Part shown: in pieces, positions 52,424 through 61,488 of the stretch | Layout of the letters: each line of letters opens with the position of its first letter | Numbering within the stretch: position 1 is the first letter of the stretch | Assembly (NCBI RefSeq): GCF_000527175.1 | Contig: NZ_AZUR01000001.1 | Coordinates: forward strand, 4,217,001 to 4,281,000 | Direction of reading: 5' to 3' | Length of the DNA: 64,000 bases | Source: Pseudogulbenkiania sp. MAI-1 | Lineage (GTDB): Bacteria > Pseudomonadota > Gammaproteobacteria > Burkholderiales > Chromobacteriaceae | Translations under genes and position numbers: made by a program | The notes under the pieces: model-generated | What the model saw: only the letters and a program-made list of their open reading frames with translations | Database searches by the model: none | Told to the model about the DNA's origin: nothing

Positions 52424-55310
52424 CTTCACTTTCCTGTTGTACTGCACTCCAATCCACGACTTCGTCCTCCATATGCCATTGCGTGCCCAATGCCGGCATA
52501 TGAGTGACCTTGTCTGCCTGCTTGGCGGTCAGGCTTGGCGTTTCGCTCAGCGCGGGGCGGGCGCGTAAAATAGAATGTCGCTGGCTCTCGGTAAGGCTGC
52601 GTGCTTCGTATGCTCCTGGAAATGGTAACCAGGAAGCAGGGTAATCGGACCAATCCAGTTTTTGGCTGTAACGGACATCCTCTTTGGGTACTGGCATCGC
52701 TGGCGCGGCTACGTGCATGCTCGCCGGCCCCTCCACCACATGCTCCGCCCCCTTCACGCTTACCGTGCCGGGACAGTGGATGTCGATGTTGCCGCCGGAG
52801 AGCCGGATGTAACCGCCGCCGCTGGCGAGCAGAATCTCCTGCTTGGCGCTGATCACCACCTTGCCCTTGCAGGAGGTGATGGCCACGTCCTTGTCCGCCG
52901 TCAGCTCCATCTCCCCGCTCTGCGCCTGGACCTGCACCTTGCCCTTCGCCGCGATCAATTTCAGGCTGACGGAGTCCTTCACCCCCGACACAAACAGGCT
53001 GATGTGCTGGCCGACGTTGTGCAGCCAGCGCCGGCCCGAGGTTTGATTCGTATCGCGCTGGGCAACCTGGTCGATATTCGTCCCGGCGGCCAGGGTGAGG
53101 CTGTTGTCGGTCGCCGCGGCGAGGCCGGCGGGGGCAGAGAGGATCATCAGCGGCTGCTGGCCGGTGACCGAGCGAGGTAGCGAAGCGTCGCGAGGGAATG
53201 AGTCGTTGGCGGTTTTGCCATCCTTATCGGTATTGGTACCTGCCTCCCACGCCTTCAGCGCCGCGACGTGGTGCTGTAGGTGGCCGTCGGTCTTCTTGGC
53301 CCCTTTGGCGTTGTCCGGCTGGATGGTCTCCGGACCGGTTTCGACGCTGTCGGCCAGCTGGGCGGTGGCGGTTTCGCCGAGAGACTGGCTCAGGCTTAAC
53401 GCCGCATCGAGCTGGCTTTGCGCGCCGTCGCGCGCCAGTTGCTTGCCAGCTGCACCGTTCTGCGCTTCGGTGCTCAGCAGCAGGCCGTGCCCGGCGCGGA
53501 TCGCGCCGTGGCGGTCGGTTCTGAGTTCGAAGCCGTCGCCGCGCGGCGTGGCTTTGCCGTCGGTGCGCGGGTGGGTGAGGTAGCCCTGGTTGAGTTGGGT
53601 CTTGCCGTGCTCGGACGAGAGCTTGGCCCGCACTTCACCGGGGGTGTCGTCGAACAAGAGTTCGTTGTACCGCCCGCCCTGGTGTTCTTTCGACTTGATG
53701 CCGGACAGGGTCTTGTTGGCCGGCAGGCTGCCGGCCCCGCTGAAGGCGGGCGGCGGGTGGCTGCCGTTGTACAGCACGCCGGTGATGACCGGCCGGTCGA
53801 TATCGCCTTCGATGAAGTCGACCAGCACTTCCTGGCCGATGCGGGGAATGAATTGATGCCCCCAGCCGGCCCCGGCCGAGGGCATGGCGACGCGCAGCCA
53901 GCAGCTCGAGGTATCGTCGAAGTTGGCGCCGATCGTCGGATGTTCGGCAGGACGCTGCCAGTGGAACTGGACCTTGATGCGGCCATGGGCGTCGGTGTGA
54001 ACTTCTTCACCCTCCGGCCCGACCACGGTAGCGGTCTGGGCGCCGCGTGCGGTGGGCTTGGCGAGCGTCGTGCCGGCGTAGGCCGGGGTGAGTGGCAGGC
54101 CGCGACGCTGGGCTTGGAATTGAGTGAGAAATGGCACGTCGTTCGCCGGGGCATCACCGGCGGCGGTCAAGCTTGGCCGCAGGCTGGCGGGCAGCGCCCG
54201 TTCCAGTTCGGCCGGCAGGTTGTTGCGGGCGGTGAAGGTCTGGCGCGTGACGACGAATTCGCGCCGTTCGGCGCTATCCCATTCGTGCGCTGGGTGGTCG
54301 TCGAGGCGGAACCACTGCCCGGCACTCAGCCCGCGCACGCTGCCGCCACCGTCGAAATGCTTGGCTTGCGCATCGTGCGCCTGCTGGCGCAGCCGGGCGT
54401 AGTGGGCGAGCTGGTCGGCGTCGCCGGCGTAGTACTGGCCGGGGACGTCGTAGTCCTGCAGGCTGCTCTGCAGTCGGGTGCCGTCGGTACCTTGGTCAAC
54501 GGCGCTGGTATCGCCGCTATGGCCGGTGGCCACCGGCTGGTAGTCGAAGGTCGCTAGTGCCACGCTGCCGCTGACGATCTGGCGCGTGCTGTCCCAGCGG
54601 GTGAGGCCGTCTTCGGCTTCGGTGGCGTCACTGCGGTGGAAGTGCACCCGTTCGACGCCAGCGGGCGGCAGCGAGTAGGGGTCGTCGAAGGCGATGAGCT
54701 GGACCTGAGGTAGGTCGTCATCCAGGAAGTTGAACCGCCAACTGAGCCCTTCTTCGTGCAGCAGGCGGACTATGAAATCGAAGTCGGATTCGCGGTACTG
54801 CAGGCAGTAGCTGCGGGGCGGCAGCTCGCCCGCCAATGAAAAATCCAGGCTCTGCACCGCCGCGAACACCGGGTTGGCGGCGGCGTGCTCGGCGAACACC
54901 TGGCGCAGGATGTCGGGCACCGAGAGGTCCTGGAACACGCGCGACGTCTTGCGCAGGCGCAGGAGCGCGAACGGCGGCTCGACGGTGAGCGCGTACCGGG
55001 CGAAGCCGCCGTCGCTGCCCGCCGTCTCGGCGGCGCTGACCACGCCGCAGCGCACCTGCTCGGCCCCATCCGCCCCAGCGATGCCCAGCCGCACCGGCAC
55101 GCCGAGCAGGCCCTTGAGTTCGAGGCCGGCATCGGGCGACAGGCACTCGACGCGGTAGCGGTAGCTGTCGGACACCGCCTCCTCGCCGTGCACGGCGAGC
55201 GGCAGCAGCGTCTCGCCCCAGCGTACGCCGTCGCCCAGTTGCAGGGTGAGGAGGCGCTGGTCCTGGGTAAAGGCGGCGGCGAAGCTGGCGAGGAGGGGGT
55301 GAAAGGTCAT
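52404..55310 (-). CDS. vgrG: Type VI secretion spike protein VgrG with DUF2345
   Basis: A 968-residue VgrG. Residues 1 to about 470 match the gp27-like base (LEPPFALLRLRKTSRVFQDLS-type region, YRESDFDFIVRLLHEEGLSWRF in the middle). The gp5-like OB fold follows with HTDAHGRIKVQFHWQR and WGHQFIPRIGQEVLVDFIEGDIDRP split over residues 480-540. DUF2345 covers about 680-880 (SGEMELTADKDVAI and so on). The last 85 residues are specific and may recruit the effector. The ATG at 55310 is preferred to a TTG at 55352. No other T6SS structural genes are in the window. Confidence 0.93.
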   Translation of the reverse strand: MTFHPLLASFAAAFTQDQRLLTLQLGDGVRWGETLLPLAVHGEEAVSDSYRYRVECLSPDAGLELKGLLGVPVRLGIAGADGAEQVRCGVVSAAETAGSDGGFARYALTVEPPFALLRLRKTSRVFQDLSVPDILRQVFAEHAAANPVFAAVQSLDFSLAGELPPRSYCLQYRESDFDFIVRLLHEEGLSWRFNFLDDDLPQVQLIAFDDPYSLPPAGVERVHFHRSDATEAEDGLTRWDSTRQIVSGSVALATFDYQPVATGHSGDTSAVDQGTDGTRLQSSLQDYDVPGQYYAGDADQLAHYARLRQQAHDAQAKHFDGGGSVRGLSAGQWFRLDDHPAHEWDSAERREFVVTRQTFTARNNLPAELERALPASLRPSLTAAGDAPANDVPFLTQFQAQRRGLPLTPAYAGTTLAKPTARGAQTATVVGPEGEEVHTDAHGRIKVQFHWQRPAEHPTIGANFDDTSSCWLRVAMPSAGAGWGHQFIPRIGQEVLVDFIEGDIDRPVITGVLYNGSHPPPAFSGAGSLPANKTLSGIKSKEHQGGRYNELLFDDTPGEVRAKLSSEHGKTQLNQGYLTHPRTDGKATPRGDGFELRTDRHGAIRAGHGLLLSTEAQNGAAGKQLARDGAQSQLDAALSLSQSLGETATAQLADSVETGPETIQPDNAKGAKKTDGHLQHHVAALKAWEAGTNTDKDGKTANDSFPRDASLPRSVTGQQPLMILSAPAGLAAATDNSLTLAAGTNIDQVAQRDTNQTSGRRWLHNVGQHISLFVSGVKDSVSLKLIAAKGKVQVQAQSGEMELTADKDVAITSCKGKVVISAKQEILLASGGGYIRLSGGNIDIHCPGTVSVKGAEHVVEGPASMHVAAPAMPVPKEDVRYSQKLDWSDYPASWLPFPGAYEARSLTESQRHSILRARPALSETPSLTAKQADKVTHMPALGTQWHMEDEVVDWSAVQQESEDEPNSL

Positions 55311-55669
55311 GGGAGTCTGATTGTGATATTGCAGGGCAATAAAATATGACAAAAGCGAGGGCCAGGATTATCTAGCAGGGTTATGCCGATGGCAATATGT
55401 GGTGGCAGGGCGCAGCGAAGGCGGCTCTGGATACTGTGTTATCCCGACGTTGGTGGGGGCAGGAGGTGTTGGGTCTTGAATAAATAGGAGTAAGGGAGGG
55501 AAAACAGCGCCCCCTGCAAGGGGGAACCGTCGGTAGCCTTTGGCAAGGGGGCAACGGCTTTTAGGGCAAGTAGAAGGTCCGATGCTTTCTTAATTGCTTG
55601 CCCGACTATCAGACGAAAAAAAGGCGCGGAACCGGTCCGCGCCCAACACTCCTCGAAGTACTCTTTGGC
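55311..55669. other. Intergenic right edge of the VgrG island
   Basis: About 360 bp without a gene. It must hold the vgrG promoter. An inverted repeat GGGCAAG...CTTGCCC (55564-55570 and 55597-55603) and the second 32-bp hairpin repeat are present. No open frame has a credible start and product. Confidence 0.5.
55612..55643. repeat. 32-bp direct repeat with terminator hairpin, copy 2
   Basis: Identical to 48979-49010. On the minus strand it is the intrinsic terminator of the oxidoreductase gene, 27 bp after its stop codon: a GGCGCGGACCGGTTCCGCGCC hairpin (positions 55623-55643) followed by seven T residues. Confidence 0.85.
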
Positions 55670-58600
55670 TCAGGCCGCTACCACGCCCTTGATCGCTTTC
55701 CCCTTGTCGGCGAAGGCTTCCAGCAGTTCCTGCTGTTTCTGCTGTGCGAACGCGTAGCTGCGGTCCTTGATCGGGCCGAAGCCGCGCACGCTTTCGGCCA
55801 GCTTGGCCAGTTCCACCGCGCTGGCGAGGTTGTCGGCCTTGAGCCCGGCGAGCAGGGTATCGACCAGGGTTTCGAACTCGCCGATGAGGCGGCGTTCGAG
55901 TTTCCGATCGGCCTGCCAGCCGAAGATGTCGAGCGGCGTGCCGCGCAGGAAGCGCAGCTTGGCCAGCACCTTCATCGCCGGCAGCATCCACGACCCGAAG
56001 CTGACCTTCTTCGCCTTGCCGCCGGTCATCCAGCTCGCACCGAGCTGGAAGTGCAGGGTGTAGTCGCCCTCGAAGGTGCCGTCCAGCGCGCGCAGGAATT
56101 CGCCGTCGGTGTAGAGCCGCGCCACTTCGTACTCGTCCTTGTAGGCCAGCACGTGGTAGTAGCTTCTCGCCACCGCCAGCGTCAGCGCCTGGCTGCCCGG
56201 CTTGACGCCGTCTTCAGCCGTCTTCACCCGCTGCACCAGCGCCTTGTAGCGTTCGGCCAGGCGCTCGTTCTGGTAGGCGGTGAGCAGCTTGGCGCGGTGG
56301 TGCAGCACGGCGTCCGCTGTTTCACGTGGAACGAACTGCACCACGGCGTTGGGGGTGACCAGCGCCTCGACGCGCGCCGGGTCGTGCGCGGCGTGGCGGC
56401 CCCAGAAGAAGGCCTGCTGGTTGAAGGTCACCGCCGCGCCGTTGAGGCGGATCGCCTCCATGATCGCTTCCTCGCTCACCGGTACCAGCCCCTTCTGCCA
56501 GGCGTAGCCCAGCATGAACATGTTGCTGGCGATGGCGTCGCCGAGCAGGGCGGTGGCGAGCCGCGTGGCGTTGACCTCGGAGTAATGGCCGGCGCCGACC
56601 GATTCGATGATGGCGTCCTTCATGCTGCGTGCCGGGAAGCGCTGGTCCGGGTTCTTCAGGAAGGCGCTGGTCGGCGATTCGAAGCTGTTGATCACGGCGT
56701 GGCTGAAGCCCTCGCGCATCTTGGCCAGCGCTTCCTCGGCGGCAGTGACCACCAGGTCGCAGCCCAACACCAGGTTGGCGTCGCCGGCGGCGATGCGTAC
56801 CGCGTGCAGTTGCTCCCGCTTGTCGGCGATGCGCACGTGCGACCACACCGAGCCGCCCTTCTGGGCGAGGCCGGCCATGTCGAGCACGGTGACGCCCTTG
56901 CCGTCGAGGTAGGCCGCCATGCCCAGCACCTGGCCGATGGTGACCACGCCGGTGCCGCCGACGCCGGTGACCATGATGCCGTAGGGCTGGTGCGCCGCCG
57001 GTACCAGCGGTGCCGGCAACGGAGGCAGGCTCCCGAGATTGGCTGCCGCGGCCGCCGGCTTGTGCAGCTTGCCACCTTCGACGGTGACGAAGCTCGGGCA
57101 GAAGCCTTCCAGACAGGAGTAGTCCTTGTTGCAGCTACTCTGGTCGATCTTGCGCTTGCGGCCCAGCGGCGTTTCCACCGGCATCACCGACAGGCAGCCG
57201 GACTTCACGCTGCAGTCGCCGCAGCCTTCGCACACGCGCTCGTTGATGAACACGCGCTTGGCCGGGTCGGGGTAGTCGCCACGCTTGCGGCGGCGGCGCT
57301 TCTCGGCGGCGCAGGTCTGGTCGTGGATCAGGATGGTGGTGCCTTCGGTCTCGCGCAGTTCCTTCTGCAGGCGATCGAGCTCGCGGCGGTGGAACACCTC
57401 GACGCCGTCGGCCAGGCCTTTGACGTTCTGGTACTTCTCCGGCTCGTCGCTGGTGATGACGATGCGCTTGACGCCCTCGGCCGCCAGCTGGCGCGTGATC
57501 ATCGGCACGTCGAGCGGGCCGTCGACGTGCTGGCCGCCGGTCATCGCCACCGCGTCGTTGTAGAGCAGCTTGTAGGTGATGTTGACCTTGGCGGCGATGG
57601 CGGCGCGGATCGCCAACAGGCCGGAGTGGTAGTAGGTGCCGTCGCCCAGGTTGGCGAACACGTGCTTGGTGCTGGTGAACGGTGCCTGGCCGAGCCAGGG
57701 CACGCCTTCGCCGCCCATCTGGCTGAAGGTCTTGGTGTGCGGTTCGATCCAGGTCGCCATGTAGTGGCAGCCGATGCCGGCCAGCGCGCGGCTGCCGTCG
57801 GGCACCTTGGTGCTGGTGTTGTGCGGGCAGCCGGAGCAGTAGTGCGGCACGCGCGGGATCGCCTCGCGCGGCTGCACCAGCTGCGCTTCCTTGTCGTCGT
57901 AGAACTTGAGGCGGTCGTGGATCACCGGGCTGTCGAAGATCAGCGCCAGGCGGCTGGCGATGGCGCGCGCGATCATCGCCGGGGTCAGTTCGCCCGCCGC
58001 CGGCAGCAGCCAGTCGCCGTGCGGCAGCGCCCATTCGCCTTTCTCGGCGAACTTGCCGACCACGCGCGGGCGCACGTCGTCGCGCCAGTTGTACAGCTGT
58101 TCCTTGAGCTGGTATTCGATGATCTGGCGTTTTTCCTCCACCACCAGGATCTCGTCCAGCCCCTCGGCGAAGTGGCGCACGCCTTCCGGCTCGAGCGGCC
58201 AGGTCATGCCGACCTTGAAGATCCTGAGGCCGATCTCGGCCGCCAGCGTCTCGTCGATGCCGAGGTCGTCGAGCGCCTGCATCACGTCGAGGTAGCTCTT
58301 GCCGGTGGTGATGATGCCGAGCCGCGGGTTGGGCGAATCGAGCACGATCTTGTTGAGGTGGTTGGCACGCGCGTAGGCCAGCGCCGCGTACAGGCGGTGG
58401 TGCAGCACGCGCTTTTCCTGGGCGAGAGGGGTGTCCGGCCAGCGGATGTTGAGGCCGTCCGGCGGCAGCGGGAAGTCGTCCGGGATCACCACGTTGACGC
58501 GCTCGGGCGAGACGTCGACGATGGCGGCGCTCTCGACGGTGTCGGTGATGGCCTTGATCGCCACCCAGCAGCCGGAGTAACGGCTCATCGCCCAGCCGTG

Positions 58601-59152
58601 CAGGCCGAAGTCGAGCACTTCCTGCACGCCGGAGGGGTTGAGCACCGGGATCATGCTGGCGGCGAGGATGTGGTCGGACTGGTGCGGGAAGGTGGAGGAC
58701 TTGGCGGCATGGTCGTCGCCCGCCACCAAGAGCACCCCGCCGTGCGGGCTGGTGCCGGCCACGTTGCCGTGCTTGATGACGTCGCCGGAGCGGTCCACGC
58801 CCGGGCCCTTGCCGTACCACATGGCGTACACGCCGTCGTACTTGGCGCCCTCGAACAGGTTGACCTGCTGGGTGCCCCACACGGCGGTGGCGGCGAGGTC
58901 TTCGTTGATGCCGGGGTGGAACACCACGTTGTGTTCCTTGAGGTATTTCTCGGCTTTCTGCATCGACAGGTCGACGTTGCCCAGCGGCGAGCCGCGGTAG
59001 CCGGTGACGTAGCCGGCGGTGTTGAGGCCGGCGGCGCGGTCGCGCTCCTGTTGCAGCATCGGCAGACGCACCAGCGCCTGGATGCCGGTCATGAATACCT
59101 GCCCGGTGGGCGCGGTGTACTTTTCTTCCAGATCGACATGGCGGATCGACAT
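55670..59152 (-). CDS. Indolepyruvate ferredoxin oxidoreductase-family protein, fused
   Basis: A 1160-residue 2-oxoacid:ferredoxin oxidoreductase with all modules in one chain. It oxidatively decarboxylates aryl or branched 2-oxoacids to acyl-CoA, passing electrons to ferredoxin. Residues 1 to about 400 form the pyrimidine-binding part. TPP-binding GDGTYYHSGLLAIRAAI lies near 510-525. Cys clusters VCEGCGDCSVKSGC and SCLEGFCPSF suit Fe-S clusters. The gamma-type domain starts at GVGGTGVVTIGQVLG near 735. A parS-like site lies inside. Its promoter carries a 16-bp palindrome, suggesting specific repression. Confidence 0.9.
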   Translation of the reverse strand: MSIRHVDLEEKYTAPTGQVFMTGIQALVRLPMLQQERDRAAGLNTAGYVTGYRGSPLGNVDLSMQKAEKYLKEHNVVFHPGINEDLAATAVWGTQQVNLFEGAKYDGVYAMWYGKGPGVDRSGDVIKHGNVAGTSPHGGVLLVAGDDHAAKSSTFPHQSDHILAASMIPVLNPSGVQEVLDFGLHGWAMSRYSGCWVAIKAITDTVESAAIVDVSPERVNVVIPDDFPLPPDGLNIRWPDTPLAQEKRVLHHRLYAALAYARANHLNKIVLDSPNPRLGIITTGKSYLDVMQALDDLGIDETLAAEIGLRIFKVGMTWPLEPEGVRHFAEGLDEILVVEEKRQIIEYQLKEQLYNWRDDVRPRVVGKFAEKGEWALPHGDWLLPAAGELTPAMIARAIASRLALIFDSPVIHDRLKFYDDKEAQLVQPREAIPRVPHYCSGCPHNTSTKVPDGSRALAGIGCHYMATWIEPHTKTFSQMGGEGVPWLGQAPFTSTKHVFANLGDGTYYHSGLLAIRAAIAAKVNITYKLLYNDAVAMTGGQHVDGPLDVPMITRQLAAEGVKRIVITSDEPEKYQNVKGLADGVEVFHRRELDRLQKELRETEGTTILIHDQTCAAEKRRRRKRGDYPDPAKRVFINERVCEGCGDCSVKSGCLSVMPVETPLGRKRKIDQSSCNKDYSCLEGFCPSFVTVEGGKLHKPAAAAANLGSLPPLPAPLVPAAHQPYGIMVTGVGGTGVVTIGQVLGMAAYLDGKGVTVLDMAGLAQKGGSVWSHVRIADKREQLHAVRIAAGDANLVLGCDLVVTAAEEALAKMREGFSHAVINSFESPTSAFLKNPDQRFPARSMKDAIIESVGAGHYSEVNATRLATALLGDAIASNMFMLGYAWQKGLVPVSEEAIMEAIRLNGAAVTFNQQAFFWGRHAAHDPARVEALVTPNAVVQFVPRETADAVLHHRAKLLTAYQNERLAERYKALVQRVKTAEDGVKPGSQALTLAVARSYYHVLAYKDEYEVARLYTDGEFLRALDGTFEGDYTLHFQLGASWMTGGKAKKVSFGSWMLPAMKVLAKLRFLRGTPLDIFGWQADRKLERRLIGEFETLVDTLLAGLKADNLASAVELAKLAESVRGFGPIKDRSYAFAQQKQQELLEAFADKGKAIKGVVAA
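56318..56333. other. parS-like ParB-binding site 4
   Basis: TGTTTCACGTGGAACG, matching the parS consensus TGTTTCACGTGAAACA at 14 of 16 positions (the A-to-G change at position 12 also occurs in known parS variants with GTGGAAC). It lies inside the oxidoreductase gene. Confidence 0.65.
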
Positions 59153-59258
59153 GGGGTTCTCCTCCTGTGCTCGCTTGTGGCGTCAGCGGCAACCCGCCTT
59201 GTGGGCAGGTCTTCTCCTCTAGATTTAGTGCATTCGGGCCGCGTGGTAGTTTCAGCCG

Positions 59259-59287
59259 ACTATAGGTAACGTTTACGTAAACGTCAA
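59259..59287 (-). promoter_or_regulatory. Promoter with operator palindrome for the oxidoreductase gene
   Basis: On the minus strand: -35 TTGACG (59287-59282), a 17-bp spacer, and -10 TATAGT (59264-59259). The spacer and part of the -35 consist of the perfect 16-bp palindrome ACGTTTACGTAAACGT (59269-59284). An operator between -35 and -10 is the classic layout for MerR-family regulators. The sequence resembles sites described for LiuR, a MerR-type repressor of branched-chain amino-acid degradation; that link is inference from memory of the motif. Confidence 0.7.
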
Positions 59288-59471
59288 AGTTATTGACGGA
59301 TTGTCGCCTTGCCGTTGCGTATGTGCCAGTGCAGCAACTGCTAACGCGGGTGACGATTGTTCGGCCACCTGAACAGACTTGTCAGCTGGCGCCGATTGAA
59401 GCCATGGCGGGCGGACGTTAGGCTAGGCGGATAAAAACGGCGTGCTGCGCCGATGACCCTCCCACATCGAG

Positions 59472-60386
59472 ATGCTTTCCATGTCTTCATCCCATGAAAC
59501 CGGGCGCGGCGTGCTGTTCGTGTTCGGCGCCTTCCTGATCTGGGGCTTGTTCCCGCTGTACTGGAAGCCCCTGCACGAGGTGCCGGCGCTGCAGATCCTG
59601 TGCCATCGCATCGCCTGGTCGGCGCTGTTCGTGGCGGCGCTGTTGCTGGTGCGCCGCCAGTGGGGCTGGCTGGCCGAGTTCGCGCGCGAGCCGAAAAAGC
59701 TCGGCGTGTTCGCGCTGTCCTCGGCGCTGTTGTCGACCAACTGGCTGATCTACATCTGGGCGGTGAACGCCGACCGCGTGCTGGACGCGAGCCTGGGCTA
59801 CTTCATCAACCCGCTGGTCAACGTGCTGCTGGGGCGCTTGTTCCTCGGCGAGCGGCTGGCGCCGCCGCAGAAGGCGGCGGTGGGGCTCGCCGCGCTCGGC
59901 GTGCTGTGGCTGACCATCTTGGCCGGCACACCGCCGTGGGTGGCGCTGAGCCTGGGGCTGTCGTTCGGCTGCTACGGCCTGTTGCGCAAGAAGGCGCCGC
60001 TGGCCTCGCTGCCGGGGCTGGCGCTGGAAACCTTTTTGATGCTGCCCCTGGCGCTGGGCGCGCTGCTGTGGTTCGAGAGCCAGGGCCACGGCGCATTCGG
60101 CCACGGCGGGGGGCTGCGCGACGCGCTGCTGGCCGGGGCCGGCGTGGTGACGGCGATCCCGCTCTTGCTGTTCGCCGCCGGGGCGCGCCGGCTCAAGCTC
60201 GCGACGGTAGGGGTGATCCAGTACACCAGTCCGATCATGCAGCTCTTGCTAGGCGCCTGGCTGTTCAACGAGCCGTTCGGCGTGGGCCGTCTGGTCGGCT
60301 TCGGCTTCATCTGGGCCGGGCTCGCGCTGTATTCGGGCGCGGGGCTGCTGGATTACCTGAGGGAGCGCAGCGTGAAGCCCGCCTGA
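59472..60386 (+). CDS. rarD: RarD, EamA-family transporter
   Basis: A 304-residue inner-membrane protein with ten predicted helices in two EamA repeats. The RarD subgroup is indicated by GVLFVFGAFLIWGLFPLYWK at the start, LLSTNWLIYIWAVN in the third helix region and VGVIQYTSPIMQLLL in the ninth. The name comes from a chloramphenicol-sensitivity locus; the substrate is unknown. The ATG at 59472 or the one three codons later could be used. It is followed by a terminator. Confidence 0.9.
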   Translation: MLSMSSSHETGRGVLFVFGAFLIWGLFPLYWKPLHEVPALQILCHRIAWSALFVAALLLVRRQWGWLAEFAREPKKLGVFALSSALLSTNWLIYIWAVNADRVLDASLGYFINPLVNVLLGRLFLGERLAPPQKAAVGLAALGVLWLTILAGTPPWVALSLGLSFGCYGLLRKKAPLASLPGLALETFLMLPLALGALLWFESQGHGAFGHGGGLRDALLAGAGVVTAIPLLLFAAGARRLKLATVGVIQYTSPIMQLLLGAWLFNEPFGVGRLVGFGFIWAGLALYSGAGLLDYLRERSVKPA

Positions 60387-60403
60387 TTGGGGCGGATGGA
60401 TGC

Positions 60404-60434
60404 AAAAAAGGTTGGCTTCGGCCAACCTTTTTTT
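60404..60434. terminator. Bidirectional terminator after rarD
   Basis: GGTTGGC-TTCG-GCCAACC hairpin with A residues before and seven T residues after. The same hairpin occurs at 62241-62269. Confidence 0.88.
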
Positions 60435-60444
60435 GTTTCTGAAA

Positions 60445-60524
60445 CGTAGGATGGGTGGAGCGCAGCGTAACCCATCGCTTACCGTCGATGGGTTACGGCA
60501 TGGAATGCCTCCTCCCATCCTACG
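60445..60524. repeat. REP-like nested palindromic element
   Basis: An 80-bp intergenic element with nested inverted repeats: outer CGTAGGATGGG (60445-60455) with CCCATCCTACG (60514-60524), inner CGTAACCCATCG (60466-60477) with CGATGGGTTACG (60486-60497). The ATGGGTGGAGCGCAGCGTAACCCAT pattern recalls dispersed repetitive palindromes of many proteobacteria. It lies between the rarD terminator and the 3' end of the phosphatase gene. Confidence 0.7.
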
Positions 60525-60554
60525 TCTACGTCCCACGATGAATCGGGACGGGTT

Positions 60555-61346
60555 TTATTGGTTGGCGCGCACCCAGCGCAACCACTGCGTGAACAGCCCC
60601 GGGTCGAGCGCGGCGATGGCGGAGCGGCTCCACGGCTGGTCGGCCCAGTAGTCGTCGGTGTCCAGCGTGGCGGCTTGGCCGCCGGCTTCTTCCAGGATCA
60701 CCACGCCGGCGGCGTAGTCCCACAGGCGCTGGCCGCCGTGCAGGTAGAGGTCGTAACGGCCGGCGGCGAGGAAGCACCAGTCCAGCGTCGAGGAGCCCAT
60801 GTTGCGCTGGCTGCCGCACGGCGCCAGGCTGTTGAGGCGCGCCGCCAGCTTGCCCGAGCGCAGGTACTTGACCTCGACCCCGGCGATGGCGTCGCCCATG
60901 CAGTTGGGGATTTTCTTCAGCGGCAGCCGGATGCCGTTCATGAAGGCGCCGTGGCCGCGCCGGGCGTAGAACATCTCGTCGGACACCGGGTTGTAGATCA
61001 CCCCGAGCTCGCTCTTGCCGTCGACCATCAGCGCCACCGAGATGGCGAAATACGGCAGGCCGTTGATGAAGTTGGTGGTGCCGTCGATCGGGTCGACCAC
61101 CCACAGGCCGGCGCGGTTGGCCTGCCACAGCGCGTCCTGGGCGTCATGGTCCATTTCCTCGCCCAGCATCGGGTACGGCAGGATGGCGGGCAGCCGTTGG
61201 GCCAGCGCCTGCTGGCAGGCGAGATCGGCTTCGGTAAACAGCGTGCCGTCGCTCTTGCGGTTGGAGCCCACACGGAGGAAGCGCGGCATCACTTCGGTCT
61301 GGGCGACGTCGCGCAGCACACGTATTACCTGGTCGACCACCTGCAT
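60555..61346 (-). CDS. Inositol-monophosphatase-family protein (SuhB/CysQ-like)
   Basis: A 263-residue Mg-dependent sugar-phosphate or nucleotide phosphatase. The family's metal motifs are present: LGEEMDHDAQ (the GEE motif), WVVDPIDGTTNFINGLP, and WDYAAGVVILEEAGG near the end. Substrate may be inositol phosphate, histidinol phosphate or PAP; the sequence alone does not decide. AAGGAG lies seven bases before the ATG at 61346; a much longer upstream frame overlaps rsmE and is not real. It diverges from rsmE. Confidence 0.9.
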   Translation of the reverse strand: MQVVDQVIRVLRDVAQTEVMPRFLRVGSNRKSDGTLFTEADLACQQALAQRLPAILPYPMLGEEMDHDAQDALWQANRAGLWVVDPIDGTTNFINGLPYFAISVALMVDGKSELGVIYNPVSDEMFYARRGHGAFMNGIRLPLKKIPNCMGDAIAGVEVKYLRSGKLAARLNSLAPCGSQRNMGSSTLDWCFLAAGRYDLYLHGGQRLWDYAAGVVILEEAGGQAATLDTDDYWADQPWSRSAIAALDPGLFTQWLRWVRANQ

Positions 61347-61488
61347 CCGATTCTCCTTCGATGAGCTGAGTTCTTGTCTGGCCTGGCCGCGCGCCGCCCG
61401 CGGGGTAACGCTGGCGACGGAAAGAGGGTATTGTTGCAACCGCAGCAAACAAAGCAAAATACCGGTATCGCCAAGGACTTTCAAGACA

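Noticed and set aside
55598..59269. A 1223-codon open frame on the plus strand opposite the oxidoreductase
   Set aside because: It is the mirror of a real, well-conserved gene in GC-rich DNA; its product is low-complexity (His, Arg, Val, Gln rich) with no domain.
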